The notes beneath the pieces are model-generated. The model worked only from the letters and a program-made list of their open reading frames with translations, made no database searches and had not been told where the DNA came from. Below are positions 51,500-62,886 of a DNA stretch of 64,000 bases, piece after piece. Origin of the DNA: Myxococcus stipitatus (GTDB taxonomy: Bacteria > Myxococcota > Myxococcia > Myxococcales > Myxococcaceae); contig NZ_JAKCFI010000004.1 of the NCBI RefSeq assembly GCF_021412625.1, positions 806,001-870,000 on the forward strand. Reading direction: 5' to 3'. How positions within the stretch are numbered: the first letter of the stretch is position 1; every line of letters begins with the position of its first letter. The translations under genes were made by a program, and so were the position numbers.

Positions 51500-52474
51500 C
51501 TACCCGTGGTTTTTCACGGCCGGGGACAGGCTCGACAGGACGCTCAGACTCGCCGGCCCTCCGAAGACCGAGGCGGGGACTCCGAGGACGCCGAGCTCCA
51601 GGAGCTCATCGAAGGGCCGCGCCGACGTGGCGAAGTAGCCCACGCAGGCGGAGGCCTGGAGCTCGGGGCGACGGGTGGTGAAGGCGTCCAGGGCGCGGGC
51701 CCTCTCCGCCAGCAGCGCGCCGACCTGTCGCGGGCGAAGCGCATGCTCGGTGAGCGCGGCGTATCCGACGCGCAGCTTGTGCTCGTCCTTCGGCAGGAGC
51801 GCGAAGACGTCGCGCGCGTCCTGCCGCCAGCGCGATGGTGTGATGCACAGCCCTACGTGGTCGGGGACGAGCCAGCCCTTCGAGAGGGAGACGAGGACGA
51901 AGGCGAGCTCCTCGTGCAACAGCCGGAGCGTCCACGGGGTGGGCGGAGTCGCGTACGCGGAGTCGACGAGCAGCACCCGCCGCCCCGGTTCGGCGCGCGC
52001 CCAGGCCTCCACGCGCTCCTGCTCCTCGGGCTGGAGTCCGCGCCCCCAGGGCTTGAGCGGCTCGCAGAGCAGCAACGCGTCGCAGGACTCCAGCGGCGGG
52101 AGCCCCTCGCGCGCGTGGAAGCGGAGGACCTGGACACCCGCCTCATCGGCGAGCTGGAGGTACACCGGATATACGTCGTCGGGGACGCCGACGCGCGCAC
52201 CGCGTGACGCGAGCCAACCGAACACCGCGCGCAGCGAGCGGCGGACGCCATGGCTGACCTGCGTCCGGGACTTCAGCTCCGCGTCGAGCCCCAGGCGCGC
52301 GAGGAATCGCTCGGCCAGGTGGCACCGGTAGGGGGCCTCGTGGTGGGTCGACGGCGCGATGGCGGCGAACGCCGGCGCGAGGCTGCGATAGACGTTGAGC
52401 TCCGACAAGTCGAGCAGCTCGGGGCGCCGGGCGCGCCACGCATCGCGCAGCGCCAGGAAGGCTTCGTGCTTCAT
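51500..52474 (-). CDS. PLP-dependent aminotransferase-fold enzyme (class I/II)
   Basis: This 324-aa protein is short for class I/II aminotransferases (usually 370-420). The PLP-lysine is likely Lys199 in LVSLSKGWLVPDHVG, with the PLP-anchoring DSAY at 171-174 and a C-terminal substrate loop LGVLGVPASVFG. The N-terminal domain is abbreviated and unusual. It overlaps the radical SAM gene by 4 nt (ATGA at 52471-52474), so the two are coupled. It could be a transaminase, a lyase or an amino-acid decarboxylase working on a product of the radical SAM enzyme; substrate is unknown. Confidence 0.78.
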   Translation of the reverse strand: MKHEAFLALRDAWRARRPELLDLSELNVYRSLAPAFAAIAPSTHHEAPYRCHLAERFLARLGLDAELKSRTQVSHGVRRSLRAVFGWLASRGARVGVPDDVYPVYLQLADEAGVQVLRFHAREGLPPLESCDALLLCEPLKPWGRGLQPEEQERVEAWARAEPGRRVLLVDSAYATPPTPWTLRLLHEELAFVLVSLSKGWLVPDHVGLCITPSRWRQDARDVFALLPKDEHKLRVGYAALTEHALRPRQVGALLAERARALDAFTTRRPELQASACVGYFATSARPFDELLELGVLGVPASVFGGPASLSVLSSLSPAVKNHG

Positions 52475-53754
52475 CGGCGCACCTCCGAGGCCGGGTCTTC
52501 CAGCGACGCCAGGCAGGTCCCATCGCTCATGAGGTTCCACGAACGCACCAGCCGGTGCGCCCGCTCCCAGCCGACGGAAGGCTCGGTGTACGCCGCGACG
52601 CGCAGCACCCGGCCCGCCACCTCTCCCTCGAACACCGGGCTGCCCCAGGGCAGCGCGGTGACCTTCGCGAAGCCCGCGGACCCCATGGCGCGGAGCACCA
52701 CTTCGAGCGGCACCCGATTCTCCTCGCAATAGCGGTTCACGGCGCCGGGGGCCCAAGGGTTCTCGGAGAGGCTGGAGACATACAGCTCCTTGAAGCAGAC
52801 CTCGTGGAAGCCCTCGCGCGCGCTGCGCTCGAGGTAGGCCAGGACCTTGCCCACGTCGTCGACCCCTCCGCGCTGGAGGACGCAGATGGCCCGGTTGCGG
52901 AGCCCCGTGTCCCGCGCGAGCGCGCCCGAATCGACCGACAATCCCATGATGCGCGCGTCGTCCTCTCGGGTGACGCCATGGCGGCTGACGGCCAGCGTGG
53001 TGAGGCCCGCCTCGCGCAGGGCCTCCACCCGCCCGGCGTCGAGGCGCGCGCCGTTGGTGATGAGCAGCGTCGAGGGGAACCGCGCGGAGAGCCCACGGAC
53101 CAGCGCGAGCAGCTCGCGCGGCGGCAGCAGGGTCGGCTCTCCACCTCCGGTGATGACGGCGCGCTCCGCCCCTCGTGCGCGCGCGTGGTCGGCCCACTCC
53201 AGCTGTTGCTCGAGGGACGCGCTTCGTTGCCTCGCCAGGTCCGACACGCTCGCCTTCGAGAAGCAGAACGCGCATCTCGCCTGACAGGCCTTGGCCACCG
53301 GAAGCACCGAGAAGCTCCGGGGCCGACAGTCCGCCCAGGGCGCCAGCCCCGTGTCGTCGAGCTGGAACGCCTGCGCCGTGACCTCCTCGTGGAACGTGGG
53401 GCGCAACGTGCCGTCGTCGTCCACCCACGCGACGCCGCTGAGCGGCACCTCGGGGGCGGGCCAGCGCCAGCCGATTCCCGTGCCCGTGGTGTCGTTGGGA
53501 CGCATGGCCCGCGTCCCCGTCATGGGCAGGCGGGCTCGCAACGCGACGACCCGGTCCTTCGCGCGGCCGAGCTTCGACACCAGCCGCCGCGCCTTCTCGA
53601 GGCCGGGCGCCCACGGTTCGTCCTCCTTCAGCATGTAGAAGGCGTCCGGGAACGTCGACTCGGGGATGGCCGCCTTCGAGTACTCCATGCGGTAGCGGTC
53701 GAAGCCGCGCAGCCAGTTCGAGAGCGGGATGAAGGCGACGAAGGCGGCATCCAT
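52471..53754 (-). CDS. Radical SAM enzyme, first gene of a two-gene operon
   Basis: This 427-aa protein has the radical SAM cluster motif CQARCAFC (Cys157, Cys161, Cys164) and the GGGEP motif at 203-207, followed by the TIM-barrel strands of the family (TLLITNGARLDAG, LAVSRHG). An unusual N-terminal region of about 145 residues precedes the barrel, and there is no C-terminal SPASM Cys cluster. It generates a 5'-deoxyadenosyl radical to modify a substrate that cannot be read from sequence. Translational coupling to an aminotransferase-fold enzyme suggests a small biosynthetic pathway. A 14-bp inverted repeat lies 23 nt upstream of the ATG. Confidence 0.85.
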   Translation of the reverse strand: MDAAFVAFIPLSNWLRGFDRYRMEYSKAAIPESTFPDAFYMLKEDEPWAPGLEKARRLVSKLGRAKDRVVALRARLPMTGTRAMRPNDTTGTGIGWRWPAPEVPLSGVAWVDDDGTLRPTFHEEVTAQAFQLDDTGLAPWADCRPRSFSVLPVAKACQARCAFCFSKASVSDLARQRSASLEQQLEWADHARARGAERAVITGGGEPTLLPPRELLALVRGLSARFPSTLLITNGARLDAGRVEALREAGLTTLAVSRHGVTREDDARIMGLSVDSGALARDTGLRNRAICVLQRGGVDDVGKVLAYLERSAREGFHEVCFKELYVSSLSENPWAPGAVNRYCEENRVPLEVVLRAMGSAGFAKVTALPWGSPVFEGEVAGRVLRVAAYTEPSVGWERAHRLVRSWNLMSDGTCLASLEDPASEVRR

Positions 53755-53776
53755 GGTGGAGCGATACTCCCAATAT

Positions 53777-53809
53777 CCAAGCTTGGTGTCAAATGGACAC
53801 TAAGTTTGG
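53777..53809 (-). promoter_or_regulatory. Long inverted repeat, probable operator of the radical SAM operon
   Basis: Arms CCAAGCTTGGTGTC (53777-53790) and GACACTAAGTTTGG (53796-53809) are 14 nt each with two mismatches, separated by AAATG. On the minus strand a TTGACA hexamer (53787-53792) sits inside the repeat as a possible -35 box. This is the typical layout for a dimeric repressor covering a promoter. No regulator gene lies directly adjacent. Confidence 0.65.
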
Positions 53810-53894
53810 GCTGGACCGGGTGGGTGAGGCCGGACGCGGGACGTATCGATGTCTCCGGCTCTGACAGAGGGGGCCGGGCCTCCAGCCCCCCGAA

Positions 53895-54455
53895 TCAGAG
53901 AAGGGTGAGCGTGAGCTGGAGATGCTTCATGTCCGGGTAGGGTGTCAGCGCGCTCCCGTCGAGCCGCCAGTCCACCTGGATGGTCCCATCGGACGGAGGG
54001 CCTTGCCGCTCGAACTCGATGCGGTAGGTGGCCTCGAACTCGCGGAGGGGCTTGGGCAGGTCCGGCCCGAAGGCGAGGGGCCACGGGAGCGTCAGCTCGG
54101 GGCGGTCGAACACGAGGACGTGCTCCTTGACGAGGCGCTCGTCGCGCTCGTCGAAGACCCGCACGCGCAGCCAGGGATGGACCTCGGGGATGTTCTCGCC
54201 GGGAGTGCTCCAGGCCAGCCGGGTCGCCTCGATGCCGAGGTTGAGCAGGGAGAACTCCAGCTTCTCACCGGGCTTCGGCGCGACACGGACCTGCACGCGG
54301 CGTTGGACGCGGGGCTCGGATGGAGAGAGGACCATGGTCTCGGGGGGCGTGGAGGCCTCCACCCAGCCATGGTCGTCGCCGGGGCAGGCGGTCGTCAGGA
54401 GCGTGAGCGCGAGCGCGGCCAGGCGCGCGAGGGGGATGGACGCGGAGGCGTTCAT
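53895..54455 (-). CDS. Lipoprotein of unknown function, second gene of a pair
   Basis: This 186-aa protein has a lipobox (LTTAC, Cys24). The mature part is a predicted beta-sandwich with strands such as VQVRVAPKPGEKLEFSLLN and LRVRVFDERDERLV. No family is recognised. The ATG at 54455 overlaps the stop of the upstream exported-protein gene (ATGA). The two proteins look alike in organisation and may be paralogues or partners. Confidence 0.68.
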   Translation of the reverse strand: MNASASIPLARLAALALTLLTTACPGDDHGWVEASTPPETMVLSPSEPRVQRRVQVRVAPKPGEKLEFSLLNLGIEATRLAWSTPGENIPEVHPWLRVRVFDERDERLVKEHVLVFDRPELTLPWPLAFGPDLPKPLREFEATYRIEFERQGPPSDGTIQVDWRLDGSALTPYPDMKHLQLTLTLL

Positions 54456-55066
54456 GGCTCGGAGATCTCCACCGCGAAGGCCTTGGGGAGGTCGTCGGTG
54501 TCGACGACATGTGCCTGCGCCGTCACCGACCACTCCACTTCGACCACGCCTGGCGCGACGTTGCCCTGGACTTCGAAGTCGACCGCCAGGGGCCACTCGC
54601 AGGCGCCATCGACCAGACACTCTCCGAAGAGCGAGGTGCCCGCCTCGAGGACCACGGGCTCACCCGGGTTCCCCAGCACCACGGGGTCCCCCATGGGAGG
54701 GAAGGGGGTGTCCTCATGCAATGAGACCCTGAACCAGGGCCGCTCGGGCGAGGACGGGTCGGAGGGGGCCCATCGCGCCACGACGTGCAACGCGGCCTCG
54801 CCCTCGGCCGACCTCGAGAGGGGCTTCGACGCTGTCGCCCGGATGAGGACGCGCTGGGTGGCTTTGGCCGTCTGGGTCGACAGGCTGAAGGGCGCGCCGA
54901 AGTACTCCTCGGCTTGAACGTCCCGCGACATGGGCCGCGAGGTCGCGAGCGCGCTGACGCTCGCCAGCAGCAGCGCGAACCGCGCGCCCCAGGCGCGTGG
55001 GCCCGTGCTCCAGGCGGATGGAGAGGAGGACTTCTGTTTCGGAAGGAGGGGACGTGCGTGGGACAT
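54452..55066 (-). CDS. Exported beta-rich protein of unknown function
   Basis: This 204-aa protein has a signal peptide-like segment (FALLLASVSALATS) after a basic n-region. The mature region contains strands (VLIRATASKPLSR, AVDFEVQGNVAPGVVEVEW) with one Cys pair (GECLVDGACEW). No family is recognised. The start at 55066 has GGAGGGG-type purines in the upstream region of this divergent promoter. It is first in a two-gene operon with the lipoprotein gene downstream and is divergent from the zinc-ribbon protein gene at 55311. Confidence 0.68.
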   Translation of the reverse strand: MSHARPLLPKQKSSSPSAWSTGPRAWGARFALLLASVSALATSRPMSRDVQAEEYFGAPFSLSTQTAKATQRVLIRATASKPLSRSAEGEAALHVVARWAPSDPSSPERPWFRVSLHEDTPFPPMGDPVVLGNPGEPVVLEAGTSLFGECLVDGACEWPLAVDFEVQGNVAPGVVEVEWSVTAQAHVVDTDDLPKAFAVEISEP

Positions 55067-55130
55067 GGTGCTTCGGCGTTCCGTTCTCGGGGGCCCCGGC
55101 GTGCCAGGCCACGCGCCGGGTTGTTTTAGT

Positions 55131-55156
55131 ACAAATGCAATCGAAGTGCCATTTGT
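55131..55156. promoter_or_regulatory. Inverted repeat in AT-rich divergent promoter
   Basis: ACAAATG (55131-55137) and CATTTGT (55150-55156) are perfect 7-bp arms 12 nt apart in the only AT-rich part of the 244-nt region between divergent genes. It may be an operator. Confidence 0.5.
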
Positions 55157-55273
55157 GGTCCGAGTGCGCGCAGGTGCTTGGGGCGGCGCCGGCGGGGGCC
55201 CTCCATGACATGCGAGTCATGGCCTGACTGGGGCCACGCGTCGAGGCCTCCCTGCCGCCGTCACGACGACGCG

Positions 55274-55304
55274 GCCGTGACGAGGTGACGGGCCGTGTCA
55301 CGGC
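55274..55304. promoter_or_regulatory. GTCACG-type inverted repeat cluster just upstream of the zinc-ribbon gene
   Basis: GCCGTGAC (55274-55281) and GTCACGGC (55297-55304) form an 8-bp inverted repeat with a 15-nt spacer ending 6 nt before the ATG. Further GTCACG/CGTGAC copies lie at 55259-55265 and 55276-55282. It may be an operator cluster or an RNA hairpin over the start. Confidence 0.5.
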
Positions 55305-55310
55305 GAAGCG

Positions 55311-57386
55311 ATGGACGGTGGTGATTGCCATCGGATAGATGTTGTCTCGGGGATTCACATCGGGAGTCTTCGCGTGCGGATCAAGGGGATGACGGGCCTG
55401 GCGGTCCGAGTCGATGTGGCCTACTCCACCTGGAAGAAGTGGGCCGCGAGTCGACTGGAAGGGCAGAACCTCCCAGTCGCCGAACTCGTCGAGGAGCTGC
55501 GGCAGCGACCGTTGTTCGACCTGACGGGAGAGATGTTCCCCCTCGAGCTCCGCTGCGCCGTGCCCGAGGCGGAAGCGCCGGGGCACCGTGCGCTGTTGGA
55601 GGCGCTCCTGGACCTGACCGCGCGGCTGGGTGGGCGTGGGGAGCTGGCGGAGTTCGCCCTCGACGGCGAGGTGCGATGTTTTCTCTGGCAGGGCAAGAAG
55701 CGGAGGCTTCCGGTCCCCCATGAGGACCGTCGCGTGAAGACGGACTTCGTCATGCTGCAGAAGCATCAGCGGGAGGCGGTGCTGAAGTACGTGCCGCCGA
55801 AGGTCGCCGTGCTGCGCTGCTCGTGCGGGACGGTCGCTGGGAGGAGCGCGAAGTCCTGCTCCGGCTGCGGGCGGGACTACACCGCGCCGATCGCCATCGA
55901 GGCGCGGCCCGCCGCCCAGGCGCGCTTGCGGACACTGCGGGCCCGGCTGGTGGAGCTGCGGATTCCGCTCCCCCAGGCGGATGTCTTCGCGGCGAGCGTG
56001 TTCACGTCTCGCAATGCCTTCGAGGCGCTGACCCAGGAAGCGCTGCTGGCCCAGGCGGGGATGAAGCTCCTGGACCCAGGCGAACTGGCGCGTCGAGCCG
56101 CGCTGCTGGCGGAGGTCGAGACCTGGCCACGGCGCTACCGCCTCCCGAACCAGACGCGGGAGTTGGTATTCGACATGTGGTGCTCGTACGAGCTGCGCAG
56201 GGTGGGGCCCGATGGACGCGAGGTCCTGGAGCGACTGGCGCGGGAGCAGGGGCACCGGTTCGGGGAGCTCGCGACCGTGGTTCCCAGCGCTCCGGGCTGG
56301 CTGGCGGCGGGGGAGGTCGGCGGCAGCGCGCTTCCGCGCAACGAGCGCCTCGAGAGTGTCCTCCCGGCCCTGGACTTCGTCCGGCGCTTCGCGGGCGACC
56401 TCGTGTCGCTGTCCGACGTGTATCTGGAGGCGCTCTGGTGGACCGCGCCGGACCTGCTCACCCCGGACGAACAGCGGCGGTGCGAGCAATCCTTCGATGG
56501 GCGGGCCATCCGTTCGGGCAAGGGGCTCGGCGCGTACTTGAAGCGACGGGAGGCGAAGGCGAAGTCGCCCACGCTTGCGCTCGCGGCCCTGTTGGAGGAG
56601 GCGGGTGACCCGGACGTGGATGACGACTCGGTGGACGGGCTGAAGGCGCTGGCTCGCGCCGCGGTCGAGTGGCTGATGGAGGGGCGGCCTCCCGAGTTGG
56701 ACGACATGGGCTCGGACAGGTTGGTGGCGGCGCTCGAGGACGTGAAGCGCGCGGGGCGCCTTCCGGAGGTCGTCGTCCAGCGCGCGGAGGAGGCCCTGCG
56801 CCATCCCGCGCCTTTCGGGCTCGAGGGCGCGAAGTGCTGGGACGTCCAGCCGAGGCAGCTCTCCGAGGAGGACGAGAAGGCCCGCGCCGCCTGCCCCGAG
56901 TGTGGCAGGCGGGTGAAGCCGAGCACGGTGTTCCACATCCCCACGCTCGGCGAGGGGATGGCGGCGCGCACCCTCCGGCTCTACGAGTGCGAGCCCTGTG
57001 GCCGGGCCCTGTTGTTCGCGCGCGCCATCAAGCCCGCCCGCCCCACGCGCAAGGCCGCGCGGGCCTTCATGGAGTACAGGGACACAGGAGAACTGGAGTC
57101 TCCGCCGCCGGCCCGCTTCGTGCGGTGGCGTTACGAGCGCTTCATCGCTCGTCAGCGCGAGGGCGTCCCGCTCGCGCTCCAGCTCGGAGGGTTGCCGCTG
57201 TCATCGGAGACCCATGACCCCTCCGAGGACATGGACCTGGGCTGCGGCCACCCGTTCATCCGCATTCGCATCCACACGCGCCCGCTGGGCTTGCAGCCCG
57301 GATTCGGTGGCGGCGCCCGCGTGGGGCAGTTGTGCATGACGCCCGGATGCAAGAAGCCGGATGTCCGCATCGAGGGCGATGGTTGA
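55311..57386 (+). CDS. 691-aa protein with several zinc-ribbon-like Cys clusters, function unknown
   Basis: No signal peptide is present. Three putative zinc sites are seen: C170/C172/C183/C186 (RCSCG, SCSGCG), C528/C531 with C560/C563 (CPECG, YECEPCG), and a C-terminal set (DLGCGHP, QLCMTPGC). Between them are helical regions of no recognised family. Zinc ribbons of this kind suggest nucleic-acid or protein binding. A short frame start at 55389 is possible because the first 25 residues look atypical. The gene stands alone and has an elaborate dyad-rich promoter. No enzyme motif is visible. Confidence 0.7.
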   Translation: MDGGDCHRIDVVSGIHIGSLRVRIKGMTGLAVRVDVAYSTWKKWAASRLEGQNLPVAELVEELRQRPLFDLTGEMFPLELRCAVPEAEAPGHRALLEALLDLTARLGGRGELAEFALDGEVRCFLWQGKKRRLPVPHEDRRVKTDFVMLQKHQREAVLKYVPPKVAVLRCSCGTVAGRSAKSCSGCGRDYTAPIAIEARPAAQARLRTLRARLVELRIPLPQADVFAASVFTSRNAFEALTQEALLAQAGMKLLDPGELARRAALLAEVETWPRRYRLPNQTRELVFDMWCSYELRRVGPDGREVLERLAREQGHRFGELATVVPSAPGWLAAGEVGGSALPRNERLESVLPALDFVRRFAGDLVSLSDVYLEALWWTAPDLLTPDEQRRCEQSFDGRAIRSGKGLGAYLKRREAKAKSPTLALAALLEEAGDPDVDDDSVDGLKALARAAVEWLMEGRPPELDDMGSDRLVAALEDVKRAGRLPEVVVQRAEEALRHPAPFGLEGAKCWDVQPRQLSEEDEKARAACPECGRRVKPSTVFHIPTLGEGMAARTLRLYECEPCGRALLFARAIKPARPTRKAARAFMEYRDTGELESPPPARFVRWRYERFIARQREGVPLALQLGGLPLSSETHDPSEDMDLGCGHPFIRIRIHTRPLGLQPGFGGGARVGQLCMTPGCKKPDVRIEGDG

Positions 57387-57702
57387 TGCGGGCCCGTGAG
57401 TCGGGGCTCCGAGTTTGGCGCGGGCACATCGCGAGGAGGGATGTCTGCCTTTGACGTCGAAGCAGCCGCTCGCCTCGCGCAAGCTGGCTCGCTCGGTTCG
57501 CGTGACGAGGGCCCGACCCGTCTCCGTCAGCCGACGAGAGGGACCCAGCGAGAAACGCAGGCTCGTGACGCCCGAGCGCCGCGTATTCCCGGAATGGGAC
57601 GAGCGTTCGTCTCCTGACGCTCCCACCTCCCCGCGGGGCACGTTGGCGGAGACCAGTCAACGTCCCCACCGTCCGGGGCCTTCGGGCCGAAGAGGAGACG
57701 AC
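57387..57702. other. 316-nt intergenic region
   Basis: No gene is seen. AGAGGAG at about 57690 is the ribosome-binding site for the following lipoprotein gene. Confidence 0.5.
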
Positions 57703-59214
57703 ATGCGCGCAAGACATTGGTGTGCCCTGGTAGGACTGGGATTGGCTGGGTGCGGGGACCAATCCGCTGTCGACGATACACGGACGGCGGAATCCGCCTC
57801 CCGCACGGTCGAGGAACAGGCCTGTCCCTCCGGGACGGCCTCCCGGGTTCAGGTCGTCGCGCCCGAGTGGACCGGCCCGCTCATCATCAGCGGACAGGGG
57901 GAGGGACGGCAGCAGCTCGTCGACGCGAACGGGACGCTCTTCTTCGGCATCACCTATCTCGGGGCCGAGGTCACGACGCTGTGGCGGACGGATGGCTCGG
58001 GGGCCGGCACCGTTCCGGCGAAGGTGTTCTTTCCGGGGAGCAGTGGCTCGGCGCCCGTCATCGAGGACCTGGTGGCCGTGGGCAGCCAGGTCTTCTTCCG
58101 TATCCACCGTGACGATACGGGAGTCGAGCTGTGGGTCAGTGATGGCACGGACAGCGGGACGCGGCTCGTCGAGGACCTGGAGCCCGGCCCCGCGAGTCCC
58201 ACGCTGCTGCTCCCCACGGCGGTGGGGGGACGGCTGGTCTTCCTCCGACAGGTGCCCGATACGGGGACACCGTCCACGCTCCGGTACGAGGTGTGGCGCT
58301 CGGATGGCACGGCGGAGGGGACCTTCCGTGTCACGACGCTCCCCCCGCGCGTGACGGTGAGCTGGGCCTCGCTGCGCGTCGGCGGCGCCTTGCTGATGTT
58401 CGTGTCGGGGGAGGACACGGGGACCTCGCTCTGGCGCACGGATGGGACGGCGTCCGGGACGTATCTGGTGAAGTCGCTGGACGCGCAGGCCCTCCACGTC
58501 GAGGACGTGCGGGAGGTGGGAGGCCAGGGGCTGTTCGTGCTGCCTGACGGGGTCAACCACGAGGTCTGGAGGACGGATGGCACCGCGGCCGGGAGCGTGC
58601 GGCTCGAGGCCTTCGGGCGGCCCGCGAGGCTCATGGGGGTGGTGGGGGCCTCGGTCTACTTGAGCACCCTCGACACCAGCACGCTGCGCCTCCAAATCGA
58701 GAGGCTGTCGCTGGCGGGCGGAGGCAAGGCCCGGGTGACGACCCTGCCCAATCCCCATGCGGGCAATCCGGATGCGTATCCCTCCATCCAGCGAACGACG
58801 ACCTCCGGCGGGCGGCTCTACTTCTCCATGGCCATCGGCAGCAGCGGGCCCGCGCCCCAGGACGTCCAGCTATGGGCGACGGATGGCACGGCCTCGGGGA
58901 CGGTCCTGCTCCATCGTCCGTTGAGCCTGGGTGACCAGTATTGGTCGCCGCTCTTCGCGACAGGGGAGGGCCCCGTGCTGTTCGGCGGTTCCAATGGGGA
59001 GGGCGGCATCGTCGAGCCCTGGTTCACTCGGGGCACCGTGGCGACGACGGGACGACTGACCCAGGGCGAGCTCGGGAACCCGGATGGGTTCGCCCGACTG
59101 GGGAACCACGTCTACTTCTTCGCCTATGACGACACGGAAGAGCGCCAGCTCTGGTCCGTGCCCGCGAGCGTCTCCTGTCCGCCTGGCCTGGACGCCGAGC
59201 CGTCACCCCGGTAG
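57703..59214 (+). CDS. ELWxTDGT-repeat lipoprotein
   Basis: This 503-aa protein has a lipobox (LAGC, Cys17) and AGAGGAG upstream of the ATG. From about 85 to the end it contains repeats of the form TLWRTDGSGAGT, ELWVSDGTDSGTRLV, EVWRSDGTAEGTFRV and SLWRTDGTASGTYLV, spaced roughly 50 residues apart and consistent with a beta-propeller. Such ELWxTDGTxxGT repeats are frequent in myxobacterial surface proteins; the ligand is unknown. It converges on the GNAT gene with 8 nt between stops. Confidence 0.83.
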   Translation: MRARHWCALVGLGLAGCGDQSAVDDTRTAESASRTVEEQACPSGTASRVQVVAPEWTGPLIISGQGEGRQQLVDANGTLFFGITYLGAEVTTLWRTDGSGAGTVPAKVFFPGSSGSAPVIEDLVAVGSQVFFRIHRDDTGVELWVSDGTDSGTRLVEDLEPGPASPTLLLPTAVGGRLVFLRQVPDTGTPSTLRYEVWRSDGTAEGTFRVTTLPPRVTVSWASLRVGGALLMFVSGEDTGTSLWRTDGTASGTYLVKSLDAQALHVEDVREVGGQGLFVLPDGVNHEVWRTDGTAAGSVRLEAFGRPARLMGVVGASVYLSTLDTSTLRLQIERLSLAGGGKARVTTLPNPHAGNPDAYPSIQRTTTSGGRLYFSMAIGSSGPAPQDVQLWATDGTASGTVLLHRPLSLGDQYWSPLFATGEGPVLFGGSNGEGGIVEPWFTRGTVATTGRLTQGELGNPDGFARLGNHVYFFAYDDTEERQLWSVPASVSCPPGLDAEPSPR

Positions 59215-59222
59215 ACGCACGC

Positions 59223-60119
59223 TCAGGCGGGCTCCTGGGCGTGGCCGACGTTGCGGTCCACCACGGTGAAGTCGCAAGAGCGGTAGAGGGCGACGGGGGC
59301 CGGGCTGTCCTCGAAGGCGTACACGATGGCCCGCCGGGCCCCCAGCATGCGCATGCGCTCGAGCCCTTCGTGCATGAGCGCGCGCACGAGCCCGCGCCGG
59401 CGATGCTCCGGCGCGCACGCGACCGGCTCGAACTCGCCTACTCCGGTGGCCGCGTCGAACCAACCCAGCACGCAGGCGGCGAGGCTGCCGTCGGGTGCCT
59501 CGGCCACGAGGTCGAGCGTGGGTTGGTAGCGCGGCGCCGCCATGAGTCGCGCATACACTTCCGTCGTCACCCGCTCGGTTCCGAACCCGCGCCGATGCAC
59601 GAGCGCGCGCGCGGCCACCTCCTCGGGGCCTCGCACCGCGCGTACCCGGTACCCCGCGGGGAGCGGCGGAAGCGGGAGCGAAGGCGGGTGGAGCGGACGG
59701 GCCAGGTGCAGGTAGCCGGCGCCCGTGATGCGCCGCCAATCCCGTTGCTCCAGCGCCGCGAGCAGCGGGGCGCTGCTCTCCAGGGCCCAGAGAGTCGGTG
59801 GTCGCGGGCCGCGTTCATGCCGCGCGTGCACCCACGGCTCGAGGTCCCTCACGAACGCGTCCGCGTCCTGGAGCCGGTGGACGAACAGGTCCACGTCACC
59901 ATTCCCATAGGCCCAGGCGAACCCGGCGAGCTGGCCCGGCGCGTGCTCCCACAGGGCGATGTCCTCCTGGGGGCGCACCTGGGCATTGCGCAGCAGCCGC
60001 CAGGTCAGGTCCCCCGCAGTGCATTCCACGTGGGGCCCTCGCTCCGCCCAGGCCCGTGTCACGAGGAGCGACATGTCCTCGAGGTCGGCCACATCGCGAT
60101 AGGGGCGCAGGCGGGGCAC
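59223..60119 (-). CDS. GNAT-family N-acetyltransferase
   Basis: This 298-aa protein ends with a clear GNAT domain: the acetyl-CoA pyrophosphate loop VACAPEHRRRGLVRALM (Q/RxxGxG/A variant) and the following GARRAIVYAFEDSPAPVALYRSCDF. The N-terminal half looks like a degenerate second GNAT fold, as in two-domain acetyltransferases. The start is GTG at 60119 with GGGGG upstream. Substrate unknown. It lies alone between convergent and co-directional neighbours. Confidence 0.85.
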   Translation of the reverse strand: MPRLRPYRDVADLEDMSLLVTRAWAERGPHVECTAGDLTWRLLRNAQVRPQEDIALWEHAPGQLAGFAWAYGNGDVDLFVHRLQDADAFVRDLEPWVHARHERGPRPPTLWALESSAPLLAALEQRDWRRITGAGYLHLARPLHPPSLPLPPLPAGYRVRAVRGPEEVAARALVHRRGFGTERVTTEVYARLMAAPRYQPTLDLVAEAPDGSLAACVLGWFDAATGVGEFEPVACAPEHRRRGLVRALMHEGLERMRMLGARRAIVYAFEDSPAPVALYRSCDFTVVDRNVGHAQEPA

Positions 60120-60254
60120 GCCCCCAGCTTATGGAAAGACTTTGTTTGCTGGAATTGCTGTTCTTGGGTGTCCGTCGGTGTGCCGCGACGCCGAGGCGTC
60201 AGGACTTCCCCCTGGATTCCATGAGGGAGCTCTCTCGTCCACGTCGCGAAGGGG

Positions 60255-62639
<2,385 letters not shown>

Positions 62640-62886
62640 GGTGGAGGTCGTTCCAACTTGCGGGTGGGGTGTGGGACCAGGAGCGGTGAGAGGGGCTGGC
62701 GCTCGAGCTCGCGCCCCATGGGCACGGGGCCTCGTCACGGGCGCATGACCCGGCGGGCAGGGTACGTCGCGCCCCCGGTCGCCAGAAGGCAAAACCCCGT
62801 GAAGCCGGTTCAGGTGAGGTGGAGTCCTACCTGTCGGGTGCTCGCTCGACGGAGAGGCTCCCGACCAGCGTAGGCGTTCATATGAA

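Noticed and set aside
51500..53754. RiPP cluster
   Set aside because: No short precursor peptide gene or SPASM/RRE domain was found next to the radical SAM gene.
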